DNA of 64,000 bases, taken from NCBI GenBank assembly GCA_039930045.1, contig JBDSQB010000008.1:24180-88179 (forward strand), read 5' to 3'. The position numbers and the translations under genes were made by a program. Origin of the DNA: Chthoniobacterales bacterium (GTDB taxonomy: Bacteria; Verrucomicrobiota; Verrucomicrobiia; Chthoniobacterales; DASVRZ01). Under the pieces are notes generated by a model, which made no database searches, was not told the DNA's origin, and saw nothing but the letters and a program-made list of their open reading frames with translations. Below are positions 1 through 8,230 of the stretch, in pieces. Each line of letters begins with the position of its first letter. Positions within the stretch are counted from its first letter, which is position 1.

Positions 1-1164
1 CCGGCCCTTGGTCGTGGTCAGCCCCCCGATCGTGCTGGCGAGGAATATTTTCTTGGCGCGGTCGAGCTCGACCTGGGTGATGCCGTTTTTCGCAACCTCG
101 GCGAACATCGCCTCGACAGCCTTCGTTGCCTCGACGCGTTTGCCCGGTTCCGTCGCGGCGGATGCGATCAGCAAACCCGGATACGCTGGCGAATAGACCG
201 AACTGGAAATGGAGAAGACGAGCCCTTTTTTCTCGCGCAATTCCCGGTAAAGCCGCGCGGTGCGTCCGTCGCCCATGATCGTCGCAAGCACGTCGAGCGC
301 AGGAATGTCGGGATGATCCAAACCGGGCACGTGCCAGGCGAGCATGACCCGGCTGAGTTCGGTCGGAAACTCTTGGTGAACCTCACGTTTGCCGAGTTGC
401 GGCGGCTCGGCGGGAATGTAAACCGGCGGCAGCGCTGCGCGTGGATAGTCGGCGTAAAACGACTCGAGTTGCGTGTGTATCTGACTCGCATCGACATCGC
501 CGACGACGACGAAAGTCAGATTATTCGGCACGTAGCGAGCCTTGTAATAACGCATCACGTCCTCGCGAGTGAGCGTGTTATAGACGCTCATGTGGCCGAT
601 CACGGGATAGGCGTAGGGATGCACCTGATACGCCGTGTCGAAGAGCAGCAGGCTCGTCATCCGATCCGGATTGTCGTAGCCCATGGCAAATTCCCGGCGG
701 ATCACCTCCTGCTCCTTGGTGTATTCCGCCTCGGGCAAGGTCGCATTCACCGAGACATCGGCCAAAATATCGAGCGCCTTCGTCACGCCCGCCTTCGGAA
801 CTTCGATCCAATACACCGTGCGGTCGAACGACGTGTAGGCATTAATGTAACCGCCCTCGTCCTGGACTTCGTTGGCGATTTTACCCGGCGGACGCGTCTT
901 CGTTCCCTTAAAAAGCATGTGCTCCAAAATGTGCGACATGCCCGCACCGAGCAGTTTGTCCTCGTGAATGCTCCCGGTGTTGCACCAGGCCTGCACGCTG
1001 GCCACGGGCGAACTGTGATCCTCCTCGACGATGATGGTGAGGCCGTTTTGCAGGACCCATTTTTGGACGTTGCGCCCCGGGATGGTGAGCGGTGCGGCGG
1101 GACTGACGGTGGACATTTCGGAGATGGAAAACATGAGCGCGAAGAAAAGGAGAAGGTTTTTCAT
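1..1164 (-). CDS. M16 family zinc metallopeptidase (pitrilysin/processing-peptidase type), C-terminus outside window
   Basis: Secreted or periplasmic zinc peptidase. Translating the minus strand from ATG 1164 gives a hydrophobic signal-like start (MKNLLLFFALMFS), then the inverted zinc motif HILEH at residues 78-82 (His78, Glu81, His82) and a downstream Glu-rich helix carrying the expected third ligand. The N-terminal catalytic half and the start of the second half (about residues 190-388) are present; the frame stays open to position 1, so the C-terminus is missing only because the window ends. The start overlaps the stop of the upstream Minf_1886-type gene by four bases (ATGA), suggesting translational coupling. 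M16 proteins often come as pairs; a partner would lie to the left of the window. The family is clear, the substrate is not. Confidence 0.9.
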   Translation of the reverse strand, partial: MKNLLLFFALMFSISEMSTVSPAAPLTIPGRNVQKWVLQNGLTIIVEEDHSSPVASVQAWCNTGSIHEDKLLGAGMSHILEHMLFKGTKTRPPGKIANEVQDEGGYINAYTSFDRTVYWIEVPKAGVTKALDILADVSVNATLPEAEYTKEQEVIRREFAMGYDNPDRMTSLLLFDTAYQVHPYAYPVIGHMSVYNTLTREDVMRYYKARYVPNNLTFVVVGDVDASQIHTQLESFYADYPRAALPPVYIPAEPPQLGKREVHQEFPTELSRVMLAWHVPGLDHPDIPALDVLATIMGDGRTARLYRELREKKGLVFSISSSVYSPAYPGLLIASAATEPGKRVEATKAVEAMFAEVAKNGITQVELDRAKKIFLASTIGGLTTTKGR

Positions 1165-1589
1165 GCGACGGGACGATCCGGGCTGGCCGATTCCGAGGAG
1201 CGTTTCGCCGATGGCAAAAACGGCTCAACGAAAGCCACATGGAAGTCGAATCCGTTTTGGAAATCCTCGATCGAGTCCGTCGCATTTTTTCCGAAAACGC
1301 CGGCGTGGATGAGGTTGAAAACCATCTCGCCCACATCCCCGCAAGTTTTGATGCCCCAATACTCCAGCACGGTCGGCACCATCGGGCCAAACTCGCGCAA
1401 CGCATAGAGCCGAACGCCGTCGATCAGCTCGGCGGGAGTCACATGCGAGACCGCGTTGGTGCGGGCCTTGCGCTTTTGTTTCACCGTAAATTCGAGTGCT
1501 TCCTTCAGGAAAACATAAGCTTCGCGGTCGTAGCGGGAGTCGTGTTCGAGGAGTTCGTCGAGAGCTTGGAAGAGTCCGTTTTTAGGCAT
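1161..1589 (-). CDS. Minf_1886-type protein (Verrucomicrobia/Planctomycetes-restricted family)
   Basis: A protein of about 142 residues beginning MPKNGLFQALDELL. It contains the pattern I associate with TIGR04138: an RYDREAYVFL segment, then HVTPAELIDGVRLYALREFG and a WGIKTCGDVGEMVFNLI stretch. No biochemical function is known for the family. An in-frame ATG exists ten codons upstream (1619), but that start would overlap the neighbouring 55-residue gene, so 1589 is preferred. The stop overlaps the start of the M16 peptidase gene (ATGA). Family recognition comes from memory and is fairly confident; its restricted distribution supports the taxonomic reading of the contig. Confidence 0.8.
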   Translation of the reverse strand: MPKNGLFQALDELLEHDSRYDREAYVFLKEALEFTVKQKRKARTNAVSHVTPAELIDGVRLYALREFGPMVPTVLEYWGIKTCGDVGEMVFNLIHAGVFGKNATDSIEDFQNGFDFHVAFVEPFLPSAKRSSESASPDRPVA

Positions 1590-1599
1590 GGAATGAGGT

Positions 1600-1767
1600 T
1601 TAAGGTGCGGCAGAATCATCGGCCAGTCCGGCGGTTTTTTGCGGCTTCACCAGACTCGCCACCACGTCCGTGGACCGTGTGCGCAAGTGATGAATCACGG
1701 CCCCGCTCGCCACGGCCAGCAGCACGGCGGCGATTAAGATTTGCTCCCGGATTGTCAGTGAAAACAT
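1600..1767 (-). CDS. Small single-pass membrane protein (55 aa)
   Basis: Short frame starting MFSLTIREQILIAAVLLAVA. Residues 8-27 form one clear transmembrane helix, followed by a basic stretch (HHLRTRS) and a polar tail, so a cytoplasm-out anchor or a leader is likely. The start resembles the membrane anchor of verrucomicrobial ComEA-like proteins, but no helix-hairpin-helix domain follows. It lies just upstream of the Minf_1886-type gene on the same strand, with a ten-base gap, and its start is divergent from the TPR gene. Function unknown. The frame could be non-coding, but its composition and position argue for a real gene. Confidence 0.5.
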   Translation of the reverse strand: MFSLTIREQILIAAVLLAVASGAVIHHLRTRSTDVVASLVKPQKTAGLADDSAAP

Positions 1768-1809
1768 TCGCGTGCGCAAGATACACGGGTGACGGATATT
1801 CGCAATCTC

Positions 1810-2655
1810 ATGAACCTGACGCGCTTCAGCCTGGCCGCCGTGCTGCTGTTTGCCACCGGCGAAGGACCGCTGCATTCGACTGAAACTCCCGCGCCGACTC
1901 CGGGTCAAACGGCCGATCCACGGCAGCAGATGAACCAGGAAATCGCCACGCTGCGGACGGCTTTGAGTCTGATGCAACTCAGCCGCGCCAAACAAACCGA
2001 CGAGCAGATCGCCACCACGCGGAAGCTCTACGACGACTTGATCGAACATTTTCCAAACGAGCCGGAGCCTCATGCGGCGTTTGGCGAATATCTCTTGCTG
2101 ATCGGACGCAACGAGGAAGCCTTCCAGCAATGGTCCATTGGACTGCAACTCGACCCGCAGCGGGCGGACATTCTCGCGGCGCAATCCGACTTGCTGCTGC
2201 AAACCGGACAGATCGTGGCTGCGGCAGACGCGATGGAAAAGGCCGCCCAACTGGAGCCGAAAAACGCCTCGCATCTTTACGGGCTGGCCCACATTTACAC
2301 GCTGTTCCGCCGCGATCTCATGGCTTCGCGCCACCTCAGCGAGGACGAGATGATCACTCGTGGCACGGAGTATTTCCGCCAAGCCGCCGAGCTGGCTCCA
2401 GAAAATCTGATCTACGCCAAGGCTTACGCAGAGACCTTTTACACCCAGCCCCGGCCCGATTGGAAGCTGGCCCGCACGGCTTGGGAATCGCTCCTCGCCC
2501 GCTCCAGCGAGAAAGATTTCATTCATACCCAACTCGTCCGGATCAATCTCCAACTCCGCGACAAGGCCGCAGCCAATGCGCATCTCGCCGCGCTCACCGA
2601 TCCTGCGTTTGCTTCGGTAAAAGCCAAGCTCCAGAGGCAGGTGGACCAGCTTTAG
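1810..2655 (+). CDS. Exported tetratricopeptide-repeat protein
   Basis: About 281 residues. The start MNLTRFSLAAVLLFATGEG is signal-peptide-like, which is why 1810 is preferred over the in-frame ATG at 1789. A low-complexity Pro/Thr linker is followed by helical repeats with TPR spacing, for example EPEPHAAFGEYLLLIGRNEEA and DILAAQSDLLLQTGQIVAAADAMEKAAQLEP, up to about residue 270. TPR proteins are protein-interaction scaffolds; there is no catalytic domain. It is transcribed divergently from the 55-residue membrane protein with a very short shared upstream region and sits about 70 bases before uppS. No specific partner can be assigned. Confidence 0.75.
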   Translation: MNLTRFSLAAVLLFATGEGPLHSTETPAPTPGQTADPRQQMNQEIATLRTALSLMQLSRAKQTDEQIATTRKLYDDLIEHFPNEPEPHAAFGEYLLLIGRNEEAFQQWSIGLQLDPQRADILAAQSDLLLQTGQIVAAADAMEKAAQLEPKNASHLYGLAHIYTLFRRDLMASRHLSEDEMITRGTEYFRQAAELAPENLIYAKAYAETFYTQPRPDWKLARTAWESLLARSSEKDFIHTQLVRINLQLRDKAAANAHLAALTDPAFASVKAKLQRQVDQL

Positions 2656-2723
2656 TTCCCTGCAACTTCACGAAATTTTCACTGGAGACGGAGCGGCGCT
2701 CGTTTCAGGATGGACGCTTTCCG

Positions 2724-3422
2724 ATGAGCCTGCCAAACCCACGCATTCCCCGTCACGTCGCCGTCATCATGGACGGCAACGGCCGCTGGGCCAAGGAACG
2801 CGGGTTGCCGCGAGTCGAAGGTCATCGCAAGGGTGCGGAGACCGTCCAGCGCGTGATCGACGGCTGCATTGAGACCGGAGTCGAATTCCTCACGCTCTAC
2901 GCTTTTTCCATCGAAAACTGGAAGCGTCCCCAACTCGAAGTCAGCGCGCTGATGCGGCTCCTGATCGAGTTTCTCCGCTCGCGGCACCAGGAAATGCTCG
3001 ATAAAAACATCCGTCTCCGCGTGATTGGCCGACTCTCCGATTTGCCATTGAAGACGTTTGCCCAAGTCGAGAAATCCATCAACGCCACCGCGCAGAACAC
3101 CGGGCTCACGCTCATTCTTGCCCTCAGCTACGGCTCGCGCACCGAGATCCTCGAGGCGGTGAACAAACTCATCGCGCAGGCTCCGAAAGCACCTGTCACC
3201 GAGGAGCAATTCAGCCGCGCGCTTTACACCGCCGACTACCCGGACCCCGACCTGCTCATACGGACTTCGGGTGAAATGCGGCTCTCCAATTTCCTCCTTT
3301 GGCAAATGAGTTACGCCGAGATTTACGTCACGAAAAAGCTCTGGCCCGAATTTTCTCGTGAAGATTTTCTCGACGCCATGCGGGATTTTGCGCAAAGAGA
3401 GAGGCGCTATGGTGGAATTTAG
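2724..3422 (+). CDS. uppS: Isoprenyl transferase (undecaprenyl diphosphate synthase)
   Basis: A cis-prenyltransferase that extends farnesyl diphosphate with isopentenyl diphosphate to make the undecaprenyl carrier for peptidoglycan and O-antigen assembly. The 232-residue protein begins MSLPNPRIPRHVAVIMDGNGRWA; Asp17 in IMDGNGRWA is the catalytic Mg-binding residue. Further family signatures are FLTLYAFSIENWKRP, LSYGSRTEI and the C-terminal DLLIRTSGEMRLSNFLLWQ and YAEIYV blocks. Length is typical for UppS. The reading frame stays open far upstream, but homology begins only at this ATG. It is followed after 21 bases by the sigma-54 activator gene. Confidence 0.96.
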   Translation: MSLPNPRIPRHVAVIMDGNGRWAKERGLPRVEGHRKGAETVQRVIDGCIETGVEFLTLYAFSIENWKRPQLEVSALMRLLIEFLRSRHQEMLDKNIRLRVIGRLSDLPLKTFAQVEKSINATAQNTGLTLILALSYGSRTEILEAVNKLIAQAPKAPVTEEQFSRALYTADYPDPDLLIRTSGEMRLSNFLLWQMSYAEIYVTKKLWPEFSREDFLDAMRDFAQRERRYGGI

Positions 3423-3443
3423 CCATATCGTCCGATCTCTCAC

Positions 3444-4886
3444 ATGCAAACCATCCTCATCGTTGATCCAGAAACTGACTTTCTCGAGTGGGCTCAGCAC
3501 CAGCTCACTACTCCTGCCACCTCGGTTCTGACCGCCACCACTGCCGACGAAGCCATCCGCCTTTTCGCCAAGGAAGAGCCGGACTTGGTCATTACCGAGA
3601 CCCATCTGATGCCCTTCAGTGGTATGGAACTCCTCGCCCGCATCCGCCAGCGCGATCCGAATGCGATGGTCATCCTGATCAGCGCGTTTGGCACGACTCA
3701 GAGCGTGATCGAGTCGATGAAGCTGGGAGCCTTTGACTTCATCCGCAAGGAAGCGCTCCCATTTAATCTCAAGCCGGTCGTCGATGCCGCGCTCACCTCG
3801 CAGGCGGAAATGCGCGCCGCGACTGCTTTCAAACCCCAGCTCACCGTCGAGCAGCACAACGAAAGCATCGTCGGCCAGTCGCCCGCCATGCAGCAGGTCT
3901 TCAAAATGATCGGACGCGTCGCCCACAGCGAAGCCCCAGTCATGATCACGGGTGAGTCCGGCTCCGGCAAGGAGCTCGTCGCCCGCGCCATTCACCATTA
4001 CAGCAACCGCAGCGAGGCCAGCTATCTGGCGATCAACTGCGCCGCCATTCCCGAAAATCTCCTCGAGAGCGAACTCTTCGGTCACGAGAAAGGCGCGTTC
4101 ACCGGAGCCATCGCCCAGCGCGTCGGACGCTTCGAGCAATGCAACGACGGCACTCTTTTCCTCGACGAAATCGGCGACATGCCACTTCCAGTCCAATCGA
4201 AAATCCTCCGCGTCCTCCAGGAGGGCGAATTCTCGCGCGTTGGCGGCAACGTCACCCTGAAGACCGACGTCCGCATCATCGCCGCCACCAATAAAACCCT
4301 CGAACAGGAAGTCGCCGCCAAGCATTTCCGCGAGGACTTGTTCTATCGGCTCAACGTCGTCCGCATTCATCTGCCGCCGCTCCGCCAGCGCAAGGAAGAC
4401 ATCCGGCTTCTGGCCGAGTATTTCCTGCAAAAAGTCTCCGTCACCCGGCATGTCCCGCGCATCCGCATCTCCGAGGAAGCCGTCCGCGTTTTGGAAGCCT
4501 ACCCGTGGCCGGGCAACGTCCGCGAACTGGAAAACACCATCCAGCGCGCTTCCGTTCTCGCCACCAGCGAGGTCCTCATGCCCAAGGACATCCCGCTCGG
4601 CATGGCCGCTCCGATCAACGACGACGCCAGCGCTACCGGTGCTGGCGGCGGAACGTCTGGTGGCCTCGCCACCGTCGAGAGTGCGATCGAACTCCTCCTC
4701 AGCAAGGCACTCGCCGACAGCAGCATCCAACTCCTCCCCTGGCTCGAGCGCGAATTCACCCTCTACGCCATGCAAACCACCCGTGGCAACCAAGTGAAAT
4801 CCGCCAAGCTCCTCGGCATCACCCGCGCCACTCTCCGCAAACGCATCGAGCGCTACGGCATCACCAAGGAACTCACCATCCAGTAG
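3444..4886 (+). CDS. Sigma-54-dependent transcriptional activator (NtrC family) with degenerate receiver domain
   Basis: A 480-residue activator of RNA polymerase sigma-54. Residues 1-115 are a receiver fold (ILIVDPETDF start), about 140-380 an AAA+ ATPase, and about 440-478 a Fis-type helix-turn-helix (NQVKSAKLLGITRATLRKRI). The ATPase has Walker A GESGSGKE near residue 170, the sigma-54 contact loop GAFTGA near 217 and Walker B FLDEIGDMP. In the receiver the normal phosphoacceptor Asp is replaced: the usual T-D-x-x-M-P reads TETHLMP, so Glu (or Thr, depending on alignment) sits there, and the acidic pair VDD reads VDPE. It may therefore act without phosphorylation. No cognate kinase gene is adjacent, though a hybrid kinase lies two genes downstream. 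No function can be assigned to the regulon. Confidence 0.93.
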   Translation: MQTILIVDPETDFLEWAQHQLTTPATSVLTATTADEAIRLFAKEEPDLVITETHLMPFSGMELLARIRQRDPNAMVILISAFGTTQSVIESMKLGAFDFIRKEALPFNLKPVVDAALTSQAEMRAATAFKPQLTVEQHNESIVGQSPAMQQVFKMIGRVAHSEAPVMITGESGSGKELVARAIHHYSNRSEASYLAINCAAIPENLLESELFGHEKGAFTGAIAQRVGRFEQCNDGTLFLDEIGDMPLPVQSKILRVLQEGEFSRVGGNVTLKTDVRIIAATNKTLEQEVAAKHFREDLFYRLNVVRIHLPPLRQRKEDIRLLAEYFLQKVSVTRHVPRIRISEEAVRVLEAYPWPGNVRELENTIQRASVLATSEVLMPKDIPLGMAAPINDDASATGAGGGTSGGLATVESAIELLLSKALADSSIQLLPWLEREFTLYAMQTTRGNQVKSAKLLGITRATLRKRIERYGITKELTIQ

Positions 4887-4903
4887 CAGAGCCCCCGGGA
4901 GCG

Positions 4904-4940
4904 CACGCGTCTCGCGTGTCTCCAGCGGACGTCTCGTCCG
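4904..4940. repeat. Pair of short intergenic hairpins (REP-like)
   Basis: Two consecutive perfect inverted repeats lie just after the activator gene: CACGCG/CGCGTG with a 3-base loop (4904-4918) and CGGAC/GTCCG with a 5-base loop (4926-4940). No T-run follows, so a simple intrinsic terminator is unlikely. The arrangement resembles the short palindromic intergenic repeats seen in many GC-rich genomes. I did not see a second copy in this window. Confidence 0.45.
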
Positions 4941-4972
4941 ATGGCTGGACGGGAGAGTGCCCCACCAACCCC

Positions 4973-5755
4973 ATGTCCTCCCACAGCTACCAATGGCACT
5001 CCGGCTCCTGGCAGCCCTTCTCCGGCATCCCGCTCACCGACCGTGCCTTCCGCCACGGCATGTCGGCCTTTGCCACAATCCGCATTTATCGGGGGAAATA
5101 CATCAGTCTCCCTGAGCACCTGGCCAAACTCCGCCTCACCTGCGCCCAGCTCGGACTCCGACTCCCTCCGGACGACAGCGCCAGCCTCCCTCCTGGCATT
5201 GAGCATGGACTCGCCCGCATCACTGTCACCGCAGGCGACGGTTCTTTTCTCGATCCTTTAAACGACGGACGCCTCTTCCTCGTTCTCACGCCCACCCCTG
5301 CCGAGCCTCCCCGGCCCCGCAGCCTCGCCCTCCTCGATACGACTCATACTCCGCTCTTCGCCGGATTGAAGATCGGCAACTACTGGCCCCAGATCGACGC
5401 CCGACGCCGCGCAGCCGTCCTCCATTGCGATGAAGCCGTCCTCGTCAACGCCAGCCACCACGTCATCTCCGCCAGCCTGGCCAACCTCTTCGCCTGCATC
5501 GACGGCCTCCTCCTCACCCCGCGAGTGAACAGCGGCGCGCGGGCCGGAGTCACCCGCGACTGGGTTCTCAGCCGCGAAGACATCATCGTCGGCGACTTCC
5601 ACCCCGAGCAACTCCGCGAGGCGAGTGATATCTTCCTCACCAGCAGTGCCTACGGCATCGCCCCCATTGCCTGTCTCGACGGAAAACCCCTCCCCTGCCA
5701 ATCCATTGGAACTCGCCTCCAAGCCGATTACCTGCACTGGCTCGCCGCCCAGTAG
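4973..5755 (+). CDS. Aminotransferase class IV (aminodeoxychorismate lyase / branched-chain aminotransferase superfamily)
   Basis: A PLP-dependent fold-type IV enzyme of 260 residues, starting [13 protein letters not shown]. The family features are visible: [20 protein letters not shown] near the N-terminus, the PLP-binding Lys133 in LKIGNYWPQ, and [12 protein letters not shown] near the C-terminus in the position of the usual L-T-N/S phosphate-binding loop. It could be PabC (4-aminobenzoate from aminodeoxychorismate) or a D/L-amino-acid aminotransferase; the sequence alone does not decide. No pab or ilv genes are adjacent. The frame is open upstream, but this ATG is where the family homology begins. 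Confidence 0.85.
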   Translation: MSSHSYQWHSGSWQPFSGIPLTDRAFRHGMSAFATIRIYRGKYISLPEHLAKLRLTCAQLGLRLPPDDSASLPPGIEHGLARITVTAGDGSFLDPLNDGRLFLVLTPTPAEPPRPRSLALLDTTHTPLFAGLKIGNYWPQIDARRRAAVLHCDEAVLVNASHHVISASLANLFACIDGLLLTPRVNSGARAGVTRDWVLSREDIIVGDFHPEQLREASDIFLTSSAYGIAPIACLDGKPLPCQSIGTRLQADYLHWLAAQ

Positions 5756-5885
5756 CCTGCCCTGTCCGCTGGAAAACTTCGACAGCCGACCTCCGCTGTG
5801 CGCTGTTTATTCGGGTGGACTTGTGAGCAAAAAGGACCACTATGACTCTCGTAAACTGGTAAATCCATCCCGGCAGTCTGTTGTT

Positions 5886-8177
5886 ATGCAAGATGTCCCC
5901 CCCGCCTCTTCGGACTCGAAGGAACTCCGTGACTTAAAATCAGCGCTCGATGAGCACGCCATTGTGGCAGTGACCGATCCGCAGGGCCGCATCCTGGAGG
6001 CAAATGACCGGTTTTGCGCGATCTCGCAGTATTCGCGGGAGGAGCTGATCGGGCAGGATCATCGGCTGATCAACTCGGGGCACCATTCCAAGGAGTTCAT
6101 GCGCACTCTTTGGAGCACGATTAGCCAGGGCAAGGTGTGGAAGGGGGAGATCAGGAACCGGGCGAAGGACGGCACTCACTACTGGGTGGATTCAACCATA
6201 GTGCCATCCCTCGATGAAGCTGGGAAACCCCGCCAGTATCTGGCGATCCGCCAAGACATCACTGCGCGCAAGCAGGCCGAGGAGGCCAGCCGGTGGCTGG
6301 CAGCGATCGTGAATTCCTCGGAGGACACCATTATCGGCAAGACTCTGGAAGGCATCGTCACGAGTTGGAATCCGGGTGCGGAGCGGATGTTTGGCTATCG
6401 GGCGGAGGAAATGATCGGACGATCGATCCTGCACCTGTTTCCCCCGGAGCTGGAGCACGAGGAGAGCGAATTGATCAATCGGATTGCCCGTGGAGAGTGC
6501 GTGAGGCATTTCGACACCAAGCGAAAGTGCAAGGATGGCTCCGTGTTGAATGTATCCGTCACCCTGTCGCCGATCATGGACGAGGAGGGCCGGATCGTCG
6601 GGGTGTCGAAGATTGCCCGCGACATTACGGAGCGGAAAAAGGTGGAGGAAAACCTGCGGGCGACCCATGAGCAGTTGCATCAATTACTGGAACATAGTCC
6701 GGCGATTATCTACGCCGGCAAGTGGGTGGATGGAGAGGCCGTCCCGTATTTCGCCAGTGCCAACATTGTCCAGATTCTAGGATATCTGCCCGAGGAAGCC
6801 CTGCGACCCGAGTGGTGGACGGAGCAGTTGCACCCCGAGGACGAGGAGCGTGTGCTGGCCAGCCTGCAGGAGACCTTCAACCACGGCACGAGCCGCACAG
6901 AATTTCGCCTACGCCACAAGGACGGCACCTATCGCTGGATGGACGACAATCGCCGCCTCGTCCGCACGCCCGAGGGCGATCCGGAAGAGATCATCGGCGT
7001 CTGGAACGACGTGACCGAGCGCCGGAAGCTGGAGGAGCAATACCGCCAGGCGCAAAAGATGGAGGGCATCGGCCAGCTCGCCGGGGGCGTGGCGCACGAC
7101 TTCAATAACATTCTCGCCATTATCCAGATGCAGGCCGAGCTGATGGCGATCAGCGGCGGCCTCTCCGATGTGCAGAAGGAGTTTGCGGACGAGATCAACA
7201 TCACGGTCCAGCGCGCTGCGGCGCTCACCCGCCAACTCCTCCTCTTCAGCCGGCGCGAGGTCTTCCAGCCCCGCGACCTGGACCTGAACGACTCCATTAC
7301 CAGCACCACCAAGATGCTCAACCGCATCCTCGGCGAAAACGTGCAGATGCAGCTCAAACTCGCCTCGATGCCCATGTTCATCCATGCCGACGCAGGCATG
7401 ATGGATCAGATCCTCATGAATCTGGCCGTCAACGCCCGCGACTCTATGCCCGAGGGCGGTCACATCATCATCGAGACCGAGGGCGTGCATTTCGACGAGT
7501 TGGCTGCCACCCAGGCCACCCAGGCACGGGTCGGCTCGTTCGTGCGGCTCAGCGTCAGCGACAGCGGCTGCGGCATTCCCCCGGAGCTGCTCGCGAAGAT
7601 CTTTGAGCCCTTCTTCACCACCAAGGAAGTGGGCAAGGGCACCGGGCTCGGTCTCGCCACCGTTTTCGGCATCGTCCAGCAGCACCAAGGCTGGGTGAAT
7701 GTTTATAGCGAGATCAACCACGGCACCACCTTTCGCATTTACCTGCCGCGTCTGGTTCGGAATGAATCGAAGCTCACCGCCGCTTCGCCCGAAGCCATGC
7801 CCATGGGCACCGAAACCATCCTGATCGCGGAGGACGATCCCGCTCTGAGGCTCTCCGTTCGCACCGCCCTCAGCTACCTCGGCTACCGCATCCTCGAAGC
7901 CCCTACCGGAGTCAAGGCGGTGGACGTCTGGAATCAGAACCGGGAGGAAATCAGTCTCCTGCTCACCGATCTCGTCATGCCCGACGGCATGTCTGGCAAA
8001 GCCCTCGCTGAACGGCTGATCGGCGAGAACCCCCAGCTCAAGGTGATCTTCATGAGCGGCTACAGCGCCGAGATCGTGGGCAAGGATTTCCCCCTCAAGG
8101 AAGGGGTGAACTTCCTCACCAAGCCCTTTGCCGCCGCCAAGCTCGCCCACGCCGTGCGAAACGTCCTCGACGGTTGA
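5886..8177 (+). CDS. Hybrid sensor histidine kinase with three PAS domains and C-terminal receiver
   Basis: About 763 residues with no predicted membrane segment, so probably a cytosolic sensor. Order: PAS1 (starts [21 protein letters not shown]), PAS2 ([20 protein letters not shown]), PAS3 of the fold-3 type ([13 protein letters not shown]-like RWMDDN), then HisKA with His404 in [10 protein letters not shown], HATPase_c with N box [11 protein letters not shown] and G boxes DSGCGIP and GKGTGLGLA, and a receiver with Asp695 in [10 protein letters not shown] and Lys in LTKPF. All catalytic residues are intact. ATG 5886 is preferred; a GTG at 5824 is an alternative. The gene is followed at once by mfd. 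PAS ligand or cofactor is unknown. Confidence 0.92.
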   Translation: MQDVPPASSDSKELRDLKSALDEHAIVAVTDPQGRILEANDRFCAISQYSREELIGQDHRLINSGHHSKEFMRTLWSTISQGKVWKGEIRNRAKDGTHYWVDSTIVPSLDEAGKPRQYLAIRQDITARKQAEEASRWLAAIVNSSEDTIIGKTLEGIVTSWNPGAERMFGYRAEEMIGRSILHLFPPELEHEESELINRIARGECVRHFDTKRKCKDGSVLNVSVTLSPIMDEEGRIVGVSKIARDITERKKVEENLRATHEQLHQLLEHSPAIIYAGKWVDGEAVPYFASANIVQILGYLPEEALRPEWWTEQLHPEDEERVLASLQETFNHGTSRTEFRLRHKDGTYRWMDDNRRLVRTPEGDPEEIIGVWNDVTERRKLEEQYRQAQKMEGIGQLAGGVAHDFNNILAIIQMQAELMAISGGLSDVQKEFADEINITVQRAAALTRQLLLFSRREVFQPRDLDLNDSITSTTKMLNRILGENVQMQLKLASMPMFIHADAGMMDQILMNLAVNARDSMPEGGHIIIETEGVHFDELAATQATQARVGSFVRLSVSDSGCGIPPELLAKIFEPFFTTKEVGKGTGLGLATVFGIVQQHQGWVNVYSEINHGTTFRIYLPRLVRNESKLTAASPEAMPMGTETILIAEDDPALRLSVRTALSYLGYRILEAPTGVKAVDVWNQNREEISLLLTDLVMPDGMSGKALAERLIGENPQLKVIFMSGYSAEIVGKDFPLKEGVNFLTKPFAAAKLAHAVRNVLDG

Positions 8178-8230
8178 CTTCATCCGGCGGCGGGGGAAGT
8201 TCGGGGTCCGATGAGGGGACTTTCAGTGTT

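Noticed and set aside
313..1407. 364-codon plus-strand open frame at the window start
   Set aside because: Antisense to the M16 peptidase, whose HxxEH motif is clear on the minus strand.
2679..4793. Long 704-codon open frame on the minus strand
   Set aside because: It is antisense to uppS and the sigma-54 activator, both of which have firm motif evidence; long antisense frames are expected in GC-rich DNA. Its translation is acidic and low in complexity with no domain.
5816..5850. Possible promoter (TTGTGA ... TATGAC) before the three-PAS kinase
   Set aside because: Spacing of about 14 bases between the boxes is too short for a sigma-70 promoter, and consensus is not established for this phylum.
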